Assembly: GCF_963678635.1 (NCBI RefSeq)
Contig: NC_087068.1
Span: 54,088,213-54,152,212 of the forward strand
DNA: 64,000 bases
Direction of reading: 5' to 3'
Source of the DNA: Symsagittifera roscoffensis
Lineage: Eukaryota; Xenacoelomorpha; Acoela; Convolutidae
In this document: positions 38,346 through 48,104 of the stretch, in pieces
How the letters are laid out: the number at the start of each line of letters is the position of its first letter
Position numbering within the stretch: the first letter of the stretch is position 1
Made by a program: the position numbers and the translations under genes
Notes under the pieces: generated by a model
Told to the model about the DNA's origin: nothing
Seen by the model: only the letters and a program-made list of their open reading frames with translations
Databases searched by the model: none

Positions 38346-40460
38346 TCTACGCAGTTTTGACAGCTCTTTGTTTTGCAGCATCCGCCTTGGTATGGAGAGT
38401 TAGGCGTCTCCACCTCGGTCGCGAGGAATTGATTCTTGGTCGCGTCGTCTCCGTCTTGGCCTGGAAAGTTATGCCGTCTGCGCCTTGGTCTGAAAAATCG
38501 CGCCTATTCGCCTTGGTCTGGGCCGTCTCTACACTCTGATCGCTAAATTTGCGCCACATCCACCACGATGGCGAATATTAGTTCTTGGGTGCGCCGTCTC
38601 AGCCTTGGTCTGGAAAGTCGAGCCTATTCGCCTTGGTCTGGGCCGTCTCTACACTCTGATCGCTAAATTTGCGCCACATCGACCACGGTGGCGAAGAATT
38701 AGTTCTTGGTTGCGCCGTCTCCGCCTCGGCCTGGAAAATTGCGCCGTTTCTGCCTTAGTCGGGAAAGTCATGCCGTCTCCACTCTGAACTGGAAAGTCGC
38801 ACCGTATCCACCTCAGTCGCAAAAAATATAACCTTAGTCGCGCCACCTCCGCTTCGGTCTGAAAAACTGCACCGTTTCATTATTGGTCTAAAAAGTTGCA
38901 CCGTCTCCGCTTTGGTCTGGAAAGTCGCGTCGTCTCCGCCTTGGTCGCGAGGAATTCATTCTTGGTCGCGCCGTTTCCGTGATGGTCTGGAAATTCGCGC
39001 CCTCTCCGCCTTGATCTGAAAAGTCGCGCCGTCTCCGCCTTGTTCTGGAAAGTTGCGCCATATGCACCGTGGTCTGGGATAACTCCACTCAAATTGGTTA
39101 AGTCGCGCCGCGTCCACCATGGTAGCAAAGAATTTTTTCTAGTCCTGCCGTCTCCGCCTTGGTCTGGAAAGTCGATCCGTCTCCACCTTGGTCTGAAAAG
39201 TCGCGCCGTCTCCGCCTTGGTCTGGAAAGTCGCGCAGTCTCCGCCTTGCTCGCAAAGAATTAATTCTTGTTCGCGCCGTCTCCGCGATGGTCTGGAAAGT
39301 AGCGCCTTCTGCGCTCTGGTCTGAAAAATCGCGCCGTCTCCGCCTTGGTCTAGAAAATCGCACCGTATCGACCTCAGTCGCGAGGAATTTATTCATGGTC
39401 GCGCCGTCTCCGCCTCGATCTGGAAATTGGCTCCTTCTCCGCCTTGGTCTGAAAAGTAGCGTCCTCTCCGCCTTGGTCTGAAAAGTCGGGCCGTCTCCAC
39501 TTTGGTCTGTAAAGTCGCGTCGTCTTCGCCTTGGTCGCGAGGAAATGATTCTTGGTCGCGCCATCTCCGCCTCAGTCCGGAGAGTCGCGCCGTCTCCGCC
39601 TTGTTCTGGAAAGTCCCGCTGTATGCACCGTGGTATGTGTTGTCTCCACTCTGATTGCTAAAGTCGCGCCGCATCCACCACGGTGGCAAAGAACTGTCTC
39701 TTACTCACGCCGTCTCAGCCTAGGTCTGAAAATTTGCGCCGTCTCCACCTTGGTCTGAAAAGTCGCTCCGTCTCCGCCTTGGTCTGTAAAGTCGCGCCGT
39801 CTCCGCTCTGGTCTAGAAAGTTGCGCCGTATCCGTCTTGGTCGCGAGGAATGAATTCTTGGTCGCGCCGTCTCCGCCTCGATCTGGAAAGTCGCTCCGTC
39901 TCCGCCTTGGTCTGAAAAGTCGCGCCGTCTCCGCCTTGGTCTAGAAAGTCGCGCCGTCTCCGCCTTGGCTGCGAGGAATAAATTCTTGGTCACGCCGTCT
40001 CCGCGATGGTTTGGAAAGTAGCGTCCTCTCCGCTTTGGTCTGAAAAGTCGCGTCATCTTCGCCTTGGTTGCGAGGAAATAATTCTTGGTCGCGCCATCTC
40101 CGCCTCAGTCCGGAGAGTCGCGCCGTCTCCGCCTTGTTCTGGAAAATCCCGTTGTATGCACCGTGGTATGGGTTGTCTCCACTCTGATTGCTAGAGTCGC
40201 GCCGCATCCACCACGGTCGCAAAGAACTGTCTCTTACTCGCGTCGTCTCAGCATAGGTCTGAAAATTTGCGCCGTCTCCGCCTTGGTCTGAAAAGTCGCG
40301 TCGTCTCCGCCATGGTCTGGAAAGTCGCGCCGTCTCCACTCTGAACGCGAAAGTCGTGGCGCTTCCACTACGGTCGCGATGAAATGATTTTTGGTCGTAT
40401 CGTCTCGGACTCGGTCTGGAAAATCGCGCCTTCTCCACCTCTGTCTTGAAAGTCTTGAAA
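38346..40460 (+). repeat. CpG-rich 29-bp satellite with higher-order repeats
   Basis: The basic unit is 29 bp, typified by GTCGCGCCGTCTCCGCCTTG followed by GTCTGAAAA. Variant units containing GCGAGGAATNNATTCTTGGT or CATCCACCACGGTGGCAAAG are spaced regularly: a ~119-bp period at 38516-38750 and a 533-bp period between 39571 and 40104. Each unit has several CpG sites, in sharp contrast to the AT-rich surroundings. Open frames of up to 165 codons on both strands arise because the unit lacks stops, and 29 is not a multiple of 3, so each frame cycles through the same 29-residue pattern (RRRRRDFSDQGGDGATFQ and so on). I do not call a gene. Confidence 0.92.
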
Positions 40461-41110
40461 GTGCACTATTTGGTCGCGCTGGCCCAGACGGTCGCGCCGT
40501 TGCTTTATGAGTCGCGCGTATCCACTTTGGTCGAGAAAGCCCTTAAAAACTTTTTTCAAAGTCCCCATGTTGGTCTGGAAAGTAGCGCTGTCTCCATCTA
40601 GCTGTGGAAAGTCTGGAAATGGCTAAGTTTGGTTGCGCCGATCACGCAGTTTCCTGAGACGCAGGGTGGCGCCGTCTCCACCTCGGTCGAGAAAGCCCTG
40701 AAAAAAAGTTTTTAAGTCCTCATGTTGGTCTGGAAAGTAGCGCTGTCTCTATCTAGCTCTGGAAAGTCTGGAAATGCCTAAGTTTGGTCGCGCCGATCAC
40801 GCAGTTTCCTGAGACGCAGGGTCGCGCCGTATCCGCCTCGGTCGCAAAAGTCGTACCTTAACATTTTGGTTGCGAAAGTCTGGAATTGGCAACTCTTGGT
40901 CGCGACATACCAAATACCGAGTCTGGACATACCAAATATGGTTCGCGATGTTTTGGTTGCGCCACCTCCGCTTCGGTCGCGATAGTCGCGACTGATCATC
41001 ATGGTCGCAAAAGTTTGGAAATGCCAGGTTTTGGTCGCCAAAGTCAGGACATGTCTAATTTTGGTCTGGAAAGTCTGGACATGGCAAAGTTTTGTCTGGA
41101 AGTGAGTCTG
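40461..41110 (+). repeat. GC-rich ~156-bp repeat and degenerate satellite edge
   Basis: A block starting TCGAGAAAGCCCT occurs at 40531 and 40687 with the same contents (AGTAGCGCTGTCTC, GATCACGCAGTTTCCTGAGA, CGCAGGGT). After 40830 the units shrink to GGTCGCGAAAGTCTGGAAAT-like pieces and fade out near 41110. Confidence 0.8.
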
Positions 41111-42289
41111 GAACCTCGATCCATGGCGATAAACTATCTAAGAAAAAGGCTCAAACTAAACCAGTTTATCAAACTTAGAAATTCAGTGACAGTCACAAAT
41201 TCAGTTTAAATTCTCATTAATGAAAAAACTTAATAAAAACTGAAACTTCTTCAAATTAAAGTGTCGTCATACTCCTATGAGGCGGACCTAATTTGAAATG
41301 AGAACGAACGTCAAATGAGAAAGTGTTCGGAAAATTGACAATAAGTAGAAAACTATTCGAGAAAATCGGTTCAGTTTTGTTATGCAAGATACATGTAACA
41401 TTAAGATTTGTCCGCATAATTTCATAAACGTAAAGCTTTACAGCCACGTAAGTAAAATGGTGCATTTGCTGTGTTAATAATACTTCTCACACTATATGTT
41501 ACATTTTTCATATTCAAAACAAGCGTCATCGCTTTAAATTGCTCAAAACGAAAAAAAATCGTTCTGTTGATCATGTATACATACTATCACTACTGTCTCT
41601 GATTCGCAAAGACATTACATATAGAAAAATTATTAATCATAGTTAGCGAAAACGTTGACACAAGAACGGGATACAATCTAGCTTAAACTATTTTTCTATT
41701 AGTTGTTCAACTAATCAATTTGTAGTCCATTTCTTTATTTATGTAATCTGCCGTTGCTTTATTTCAACCAAAGACGTGAAAAAATGGAAATGATGGTAAG
41801 AAATATTTTGCAAATTTGAATGATTGTAAAAAGAGTAAGAAAAGGATAAAAAACAAAACTGCGCTCGTTTATCAGCTTAAATATTTTTCAAAACTCGGAC
41901 TGCCTTTAAATTGGTCTGAATTTTTTATTGTTGAATAAAATTTACATAAACTAAGAACGCTACGAGGCTAATTTGTCCACTAGATAGTTGTATAATTTAG
42001 TGTGTGTAGGTCTCTGGAACTAATTTAAACAATTGAAGTTTTTGTCGAAACGATCAATGAAAACGAAACAACAAAGAAAGGTCAAAGAAAGCGTCCTTTT
42101 ACGGATTCCGCTCATAATTAACAAAATACACACAGCTTGGCCTCATAATGAAAAAATTTTGCCTGCCTGTACCAAATACTAACCTTTAAGTCGCTGTAAG
42201 TAAAATTTTCTGACTAATTAGCTTGCCTCAATTCATTTTTGAACTTTTTTAAGTGCGAGATGAACCTCCTAGCATAGACTTTATAAACG
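41111..42289. other. non-coding stretch
   Basis: AT-rich; no supported gene or repeat. Confidence 0.35.
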
Positions 42290-42385
42290 CAGTTAGCCCA
42301 AGTTGACCTCCATACACCAAAAATGCGTATCATACAATTCCATACATCAAATTTTTGGAAAATGCTAGTCATACAATTTTCATAC
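42290..42385 (-). repeat. dispersed repeat, inverse copy of 21790-21900
   Basis: Reverse complement of the family at 21790: contains ATCATACAATTCCATA and AAAATGCTAGTCATACAA in matching order. Confidence 0.6.
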
Positions 42386-43619
42386 ATTTTCATTAAAAAG
42401 TCATTGAAAAAATTCGAATTAGTTTCTGCCGCTATTTGAACCAAATGAAACAGTGTGCTGATAAAAAAAACTATGTTACTTTTTTCAGAAAAAAATGGTT
42501 ATTATACAATTTCTATATATGAAAATTTTCTTGATGGAGATAACAAAATTTATTTCCAAGTAATTGCCCCAATTTTTTTTTGTTCTTTTTTCAAATTAAA
42601 TTTTGTACTCAAAGTAATGTTTTCAAAAAAAAATGTTGCTTGCAAATTTTGTTTTATTTTGTCTGCATAACGTAGTCCTGGATACACAAAAAAATTGGAT
42701 TTTTCCCGTTTTTCTCGATACTTTTCTTCAAACTGGCTAAATACTCCTAGTTCTTCTGTATGGCATTTTATATATGCCTTGATCAATGTCTGATAACTTG
42801 AAAATTTTAACTTCAAAAATAATCATCTCTGAAATCTTCAGGTCGTTTCCAAAGCATTTTTAAATGCTAGACGATCAAACCTTTGTTGACCCTAGTTTTG
42901 AGTAAACCAAGGTTTTAGTCGCTGGTGTTTGATCACGAACACATACCAAAAATTTGAGAAATAAAAATATTAAAAAAGCTTATCTTAGTTTTCTTAACAT
43001 TGGTCGTTTCTATGGAATTGTACAAAACTGAATGATAAGCATTTTTTCATATTTGAAAAGTATATACTAAGCACTTTTGGTCAAACCGGGAGGTCAGTAT
43101 AAACACACCACTGCGCAAGAAAAAAGACATTTCTCAAACTGAAAAACACATTTCTCACTGATTCATTTTTGTTCAGTTTGTGTTTGAAAGGCCAAATAGG
43201 ATATACATATTTATGCTTGGTGTTTTTTTAATCAGTCAACTTTTGTCTTCTTACCTACGTGTTTTTGACAAAATTTTTTATACAATCTGAGAAATAATGT
43301 TATCCTAAGCTCAAATTTAAAAAGATATTGTACTTGTGATCTTTTATTGTAGAAGTGAAGGCGTTTGCAAATTAGTAATTTTGCCAAATTGGGTAAAAAA
43401 AACAACATATTGAGTACTTATGACGCGCGTAAGAAGCATTTTAGAGGCAAATTTGAGCTTTTTTTCCAATTAATTTGTCATCAATTCAACCAAACAAAAT
43501 ATTTCAAATTGGTTTAAAATGCAGTCGAAACATTCAGGACTTTGCCCTGTTTATACGAACAGACTTGTTAGGTTTTAAAATTGATTCAGCTTGAATTCAG
43601 GCACGCTATTTCGTTTCTG
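42386..43619. other. non-coding stretch with one diverged repeat copy
   Basis: Positions 43010-43090 resemble the family at 21790 (GGAATTGTACA, TGATAAGCATTTTTTCATA, GGAGGTCAGT). No coding sequence recognised. Confidence 0.35.
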
Positions 43620-43917
43620 TACAAAACAGTCCCATTGAAAACATTCCAAAACAAAGCAGTCCGGAAAAATATGACAATGAACGAAAAAACAGTCTAATAC
43701 AAAACGTTCCGAAAATTAAGAAATTGTTGCTTTATAAAGCCAGTAGGCCGAGAATTGTCCTTTGTTTAAAAAACATAAACAATAAAACAATGCGCGCGTA
43801 TTGCGGCCTCTATACGAAAAATAGAACAGGCGACTTCAAACCAAACTGCTTTGTATCAGACTGTATTTTGCTTCAACTTATGATTTTCTGGACTGTTTCA
43901 TATGGGAATGTTTTGTA
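43620..43917. mobile_element. ~300-bp inverted-repeat element
   Basis: The left end TACAAAACAGTCCCATTGAA is matched in inverse by the right end (other strand TACAAAACATTCCCATATGA). The subterminal motif ACAAA-GC-AGTCC recurs inside both ends. It abuts the next element at 43921 almost directly. Confidence 0.6.
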
Positions 43918-43920
43918 AAA

Positions 43921-44609
43921 GCACCCGCACCCAGTAAATTTTCTAACAGATCTGAAATAAAAATTTTCAGATCTAAATTTCAGATCTGAAATAGGTTGTG
44001 AAATGTTTAAATGACGCTTGCATACTTGAAGGATTGGTTATTTTGGATCTAATTTCAGGTCTGAAATTTTTTTCTTGGTTATTTCAGATCTGAAATCTCA
44101 ATGATTCGGACTCAATTTTTGCTATTTTTGATTTTTTTCTAGTTTCTGGTAGCTACTAGAAGGTACATAGCGAAGTCTCAAGTAGGAGACTGTCGAATTA
44201 TGTTTCCTCAAGCATGAGATGAACATTGGAAATGCATAAGTAGAAAATGCATGAAATGCATGAAAAACAAAAAAAATAGAGGTCTTCAACACAGTTGAAC
44301 AAGAAATTAAGTTCAAAACACTATTTGTGAAAAATTTCGGAAGTTTTTTTGACCTCTAGCTAACCTAAACATAACTGTGTATAGCAGAAACATCAAAAAA
44401 AACTACATGTTTTGCTCGAAATGCATAAATTTTAACCTCACAAAGGATTTATCAGATCTAAAATTTTTCATTGCAGATTCAAATTTTAGATCTGAAATTT
44501 GTTAGTTTTTATCAAGACCTGAACTAAAGAGTTTCAGATCTGAGAATCAACTAATAAAAGAATAAGAGAGTTTCAGATCTTGCATAGAAAATCCCATGGG
44601 TACGGGCAC
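43921..44609. mobile_element. ~690-bp TIR element with many AGATCT motifs
   Basis: The left end GCACCCGCACCCAGTAAATT...CAGATCTGAAA is matched in inverse by the right end (other strand GTGCCCGTACCCATGGGATT...AGATCTGAAA) over about 38 bp. Between them lie about ten copies of the palindromic motif TTTCAGATCTGAAA or close variants, concentrated near both ends. This looks like a non-autonomous DNA transposon whose subterminal motifs would be transposase-binding sites. No coding sequence inside. Confidence 0.65.
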
Positions 44610-44784
44610 CGGTTGTATTTAGTCTATTTACTATAATGATTAACCGAAATACACTATTTTTACTTAATGCAGCTCGTGGTGACTGATCAAAAACTTTCTT
44701 CAACAACAATTGTTTCAAATGGAAAACAGTTTCAGATAAAAACAAAAAAGTTGTCCAAAAGTGATACGATTAGTCGTGTTCATT

Positions 44785-45075
44785 GAATATAGAGAGTTGC
44801 AAGAACTTGGAACAGACAGAACTAATAAAGAGAGCAATTGACCTAATTCAGAAAACGTTTGCAAGCAAAAGTTAGTTTTCAGACAGAAAATAAGACTCAA
44901 GTTCACTCTAAAACTCAAATTTGCATGCAAGAAATGCTCTTTTTAATTATTTCCAGTTCCACTTTTTTTGCTACTTATTGCAGTTTTTTGCTATAATTAG
45001 TAGCAAAAAGTTCGGACAGACAGAATTAATTAAAATGAGCAATCAGTGTTTTTCGACGCTTTTTTGCATGCAAAA
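44785..45075. repeat. fragment of the foldback family seen at 13666
   Basis: GAGTTGCAAGAACTTGGAAC-AGACAG, GCAATTGACCTAATTCAG and GCTCTTTTTAATTATTTCC match the inner part of the element at 13666-14280 in order. A second inverted arm (TTGCTATAATTAGTAGCAAA, GTTCGGACAGACAG) follows. Truncated relative to the intronic copy. Confidence 0.6.
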
Positions 45076-45249
45076 TCTGAAGCCAAACAACCATGAATTT
45101 TTTTCAGACCAAATTCAAAATGCGAGATAGTAGATTATCCGATGATTATGCTAGCCTAATTCTTAAATACTGCTATGACTGTCCAGATTTTACCATAAAA
45201 CATTTCGACGCTTTGGATGCAATTGCCCGCAGTGGTTATAGGTTTTGAG

Positions 45250-45269
45250 CGAAACTCAGATCTACTTAA
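45250..45269 (+). repeat. 20-bp target-site duplication, left copy
   Basis: CGAAACTCAGATCTACTTAA, identical to 50393-50412. The pair brackets the retrotransposon. Confidence 0.85.
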
Positions 45270-45440
45270 TGTAAGTATGTGTTGGTCTGTGACCAGTTAA
45301 GCTTCTGAAGCAGACCTGCTGCTCTTTAAGCTGTTAACTTCCGGGTGTTGTTCATCTTGCGGAAAGTTGTTGTTGGAAAATTGCTTGTATTGGTGTGAGT
45401 CTGTGTCTGTTGATTGTTGTAGAGTGTCGTTTGATGTTGT

Positions 45441-48104
45441 TCATCTTGCGGAAAGGTGTTGTTGGAAAATTGCTTGTATTGGTGTGAGTCTGTGTGCGTA
45501 TGTGTCTGTTGATTGTTGTAGAGTGTCTCGGATTAGTTCTTGTATCTTGGGGTTTGTCTGTGAAGCTCTTTTGAGGTAATGTGAGTTTAGTCTTGTTAGT
45601 TCATCTTGAATCGTCTTCATCCTGGTGATTTTATGTACTTCCTCTGTTGGTGTTAGTATTGGTAGATGGTAGGCTATTTTTAGTGCTCTGTTCTGCAATC
45701 TTTGTAAGTGACTTGTTGATGCGTTTGCCCACGAAGGTGATGCGTATGTGAATCCTGGTAGAATTGTTGATTGGTACAAAAACTTTAAGACTTTGGATTT
45801 GATGCCTTTGGCTCGTAGTACTAGTAGAAAATTGATTTTCCTTGTCGATTTGTCTTCAATTCTTTGTAGATAGTCTTTCCATGTCAGGTTGTTATTTAGG
45901 GTAACTCCAAGAAATTTAGTGGTTGTTGATGGTTCGATCTCTTCGTTCTGTAGCATTAATTTGCAGTCATTCTTCTTGCGTCTTGTAAAAAGTACAAAGT
46001 TTGTCTTCTCCGGGTTCACGTCTATCTTCCATTTCTGGCACCATGCTTCAAGTTTGTTTAGGCCACCTTGTAGTCTGTGTGTTGCATTCTTGCTTGTGTT
46101 TGAACTTGTGTAAATTGCTATGTCGTCGGCATATTGTGATATTGTTGTTAGACCTGCTTCTGGTTTGCTTACATAGATGTTGAAAAGGATTGGACTGATT
46201 ACACTTCCTTGTGGTACTCCTGCACTGGGTGTGAAACTTTCGGCTTTGGCTTGGTGGTATACTACTGTTAACTGTCGGTCTGTCAGAAAACTCTTGGTCC
46301 ATTTTACAATCCACTTCGGACAGTTGATCTCTAGTAGTCTGTAGTATAAGCCTTCGTGCCAGACAGAGTCAAAGGCTCGTTGCACGTCTAGAAATGCTGC
46401 TGCAACGGGTTGCTTCCAGTTATTCTCTTTATAGATTGTCTCTGTTAGACAGAGTAAATTGTCGGTGGTGCATCGTTTGCTTCGGTATGCACTTTGAAAG
46501 TGTCCGAAGATGTCGTGATCTTCGCAGTGTACTAGTAGCTGCTCTTTGACAAAACATTCGCAGATCTTCCCGATACAGCTTGTAAGTGAGAGTGGTCTAT
46601 AGTTTTTGGGATCTTTGTGGTCTTTCTCGGGTTTTGGTAACATTGATACTGTCGCTTGTTTCCAGCCTAAAGGAACGTAGCCACTTCTCAGCGATTGTAC
46701 TATGATTTGTCTTAGTACTTCTAGTACGTTGATGGGCAGGTTTTTCATCGCTTTGTAGCTAACTTTGTCTTGTCCTGGGGCAGTGTTTTTTCTGTGATTG
46801 ATCACGTCTTTGAGTTGCTTTAAGCTAATTTCTGTTTGTGCAAAACCTGTCTGTTCCAGTTGAAAGTCTTGGATTTTCGCCTGTGACACCTTGTCATGTA
46901 CTTCCTGTTCATGCGTTAGAGCTGCCTGAGAGTTTGTTATATTTGTCGTCATGTTTGCTTTGAGCATCTTAGCGAAGTGGTTCGCAGCGTCTTGATTTGT
47001 CATTTTCAGTTTACTCGTTCGTTTAGGTCTTGTGCCTGTGAGCTTTTTTACTGCTTTCCAGAAATTCTGTTGTGTTGGTCCTTTGTTCATTTCACTGAGT
47101 AGTTTGAGTTGGTTTTCTTCTTCTACTGTCTGTTTTAGCTGTCTGATGTCTTTCTTTGTTTTGTTTAGCTTTGTACACAGGTCTTTGTAGTCATTGGTGT
47201 CGTGTTGGTCATATCGTCTCATTTTTTGTTTTTGTCGTTCAAGTTTGTGTTTGTTTCTGACTAGTTCGACTAGTTGTGGGTTCGTGAATTGGGGCTTGTG
47301 TTCTTTGAGGCTGCCTTGGTAGCATTTGTCAATGTGTTTGGCTATCTGGTCAGCTTCTCGAGCTAGACCTTCGTCAGTTTTGATTGAGTCAGGGTTGAAC
47401 TTGTAGTTCGTTACAGTACCTCTGAATTTTCGCCAGTTTGGTTTTGTGCATGTTCTCTTTGGAACAGTTAGTTCGTACTCTGCAATTGTCATGTAGTGAT
47501 CGCTTGGTGTTGTGTCCGACACTTCAAAGTTCGTGCATAAGCAAGCCATTTTTGGTGATGCAAAGTGTAAGTCTAGGACTGAGTCACTTTGGTGTGTTGG
47601 TTCGGAACCGTTCAAGATGAAGTAGTTGTGCATGAGAGCGTCTACAACTCTTCCGTTGCTGTTGGTTGCTCTTGCTTTTGGGTTGACAGATTTGATCTGT
47701 GCGTTGAAGTCTCCAACGATGATGTGCTTTGGATCTTTTCCATTGAAAGTCACGTTCTCTATCTCTGCGTTTGGGCTAAGGTAAACACTTGTTACAGTGA
47801 TACCCATTGTGTTGATCTTGATCGTCTCGCATACTTTTCTGCGTTCTCTGTGGTTTTGGTTTATGTGCTGTGCTTGTTCCAGTACTTGGTACTGTATGTT
47901 GTCTCTGATGTAAATTGCCGAGCCTGTGACACTGTCACAGATTGCCGCTGCAAGGTTAAAGTTTTGTAGTTTTGGTGGATGTTTGGTTTTTGTTTCGTTG
48001 AAGCAGACTATAGTGATGTTGTGTTTCGCTAGAAGATCTTGGATCTCCAGTTTGTGCTTGTTTATACTTCTGCAGTTGAGTTGTGCTATCTTGAGTCTAT
48101 TCAT
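45441..48104 (-). CDS. retrotransposon ORF2: endonuclease and reverse transcriptase
   Basis: 887 codons. The N-terminal third is an APE-like endonuclease: QLNCRSI (about residues 8-14), NET at 36-38, GDFN at 131-134 and SDH near 205 are the expected metal-binding and catalytic motifs. The middle is a reverse transcriptase with PKNYRPLSLTS, AFLDVQRAFDSVWHEGL (finger and palm, first catalytic Asp), AGVPQGSVISPILFNIY and the catalytic YADD at 658-661. The C-terminal part has LGVTLNNNLTW and a thumb-like region. There is no RNase H domain, as is usual for Jockey. The ATG at 48104 overlaps the ORF1 stop (ATGA), which suggests translation by termination-reinitiation. No stop or frameshift is present. 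It is encoded by the element, not the host. Confidence 0.96.
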   Translation of the reverse strand: MNRLKIAQLNCRSINKHKLEIQDLLAKHNITIVCFNETKTKHPPKLQNFNLAAAICDSVTGSAIYIRDNIQYQVLEQAQHINQNHRERRKVCETIKINTMGITVTSVYLSPNAEIENVTFNGKDPKHIIVGDFNAQIKSVNPKARATNSNGRVVDALMHNYFILNGSEPTHQSDSVLDLHFASPKMACLCTNFEVSDTTPSDHYMTIAEYELTVPKRTCTKPNWRKFRGTVTNYKFNPDSIKTDEGLAREADQIAKHIDKCYQGSLKEHKPQFTNPQLVELVRNKHKLERQKQKMRRYDQHDTNDYKDLCTKLNKTKKDIRQLKQTVEEENQLKLLSEMNKGPTQQNFWKAVKKLTGTRPKRTSKLKMTNQDAANHFAKMLKANMTTNITNSQAALTHEQEVHDKVSQAKIQDFQLEQTGFAQTEISLKQLKDVINHRKNTAPGQDKVSYKAMKNLPINVLEVLRQIIVQSLRSGYVPLGWKQATVSMLPKPEKDHKDPKNYRPLSLTSCIGKICECFVKEQLLVHCEDHDIFGHFQSAYRSKRCTTDNLLCLTETIYKENNWKQPVAAAFLDVQRAFDSVWHEGLYYRLLEINCPKWIVKWTKSFLTDRQLTVVYHQAKAESFTPSAGVPQGSVISPILFNIYVSKPEAGLTTISQYADDIAIYTSSNTSKNATHRLQGGLNKLEAWCQKWKIDVNPEKTNFVLFTRRKKNDCKLMLQNEEIEPSTTTKFLGVTLNNNLTWKDYLQRIEDKSTRKINFLLVLRAKGIKSKVLKFLYQSTILPGFTYASPSWANASTSHLQRLQNRALKIAYHLPILTPTEEVHKITRMKTIQDELTRLNSHYLKRASQTNPKIQELIRDTLQQSTDTYAHRLTPIQAIFQQHLSAR

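Noticed and set aside
38347-40568. Several open frames of 60-165 codons in the GC-rich satellite, on both strands
   Set aside because: They follow from a stop-free 29-bp unit read in rotating frames. They have no unique sequence, start context or splice support.
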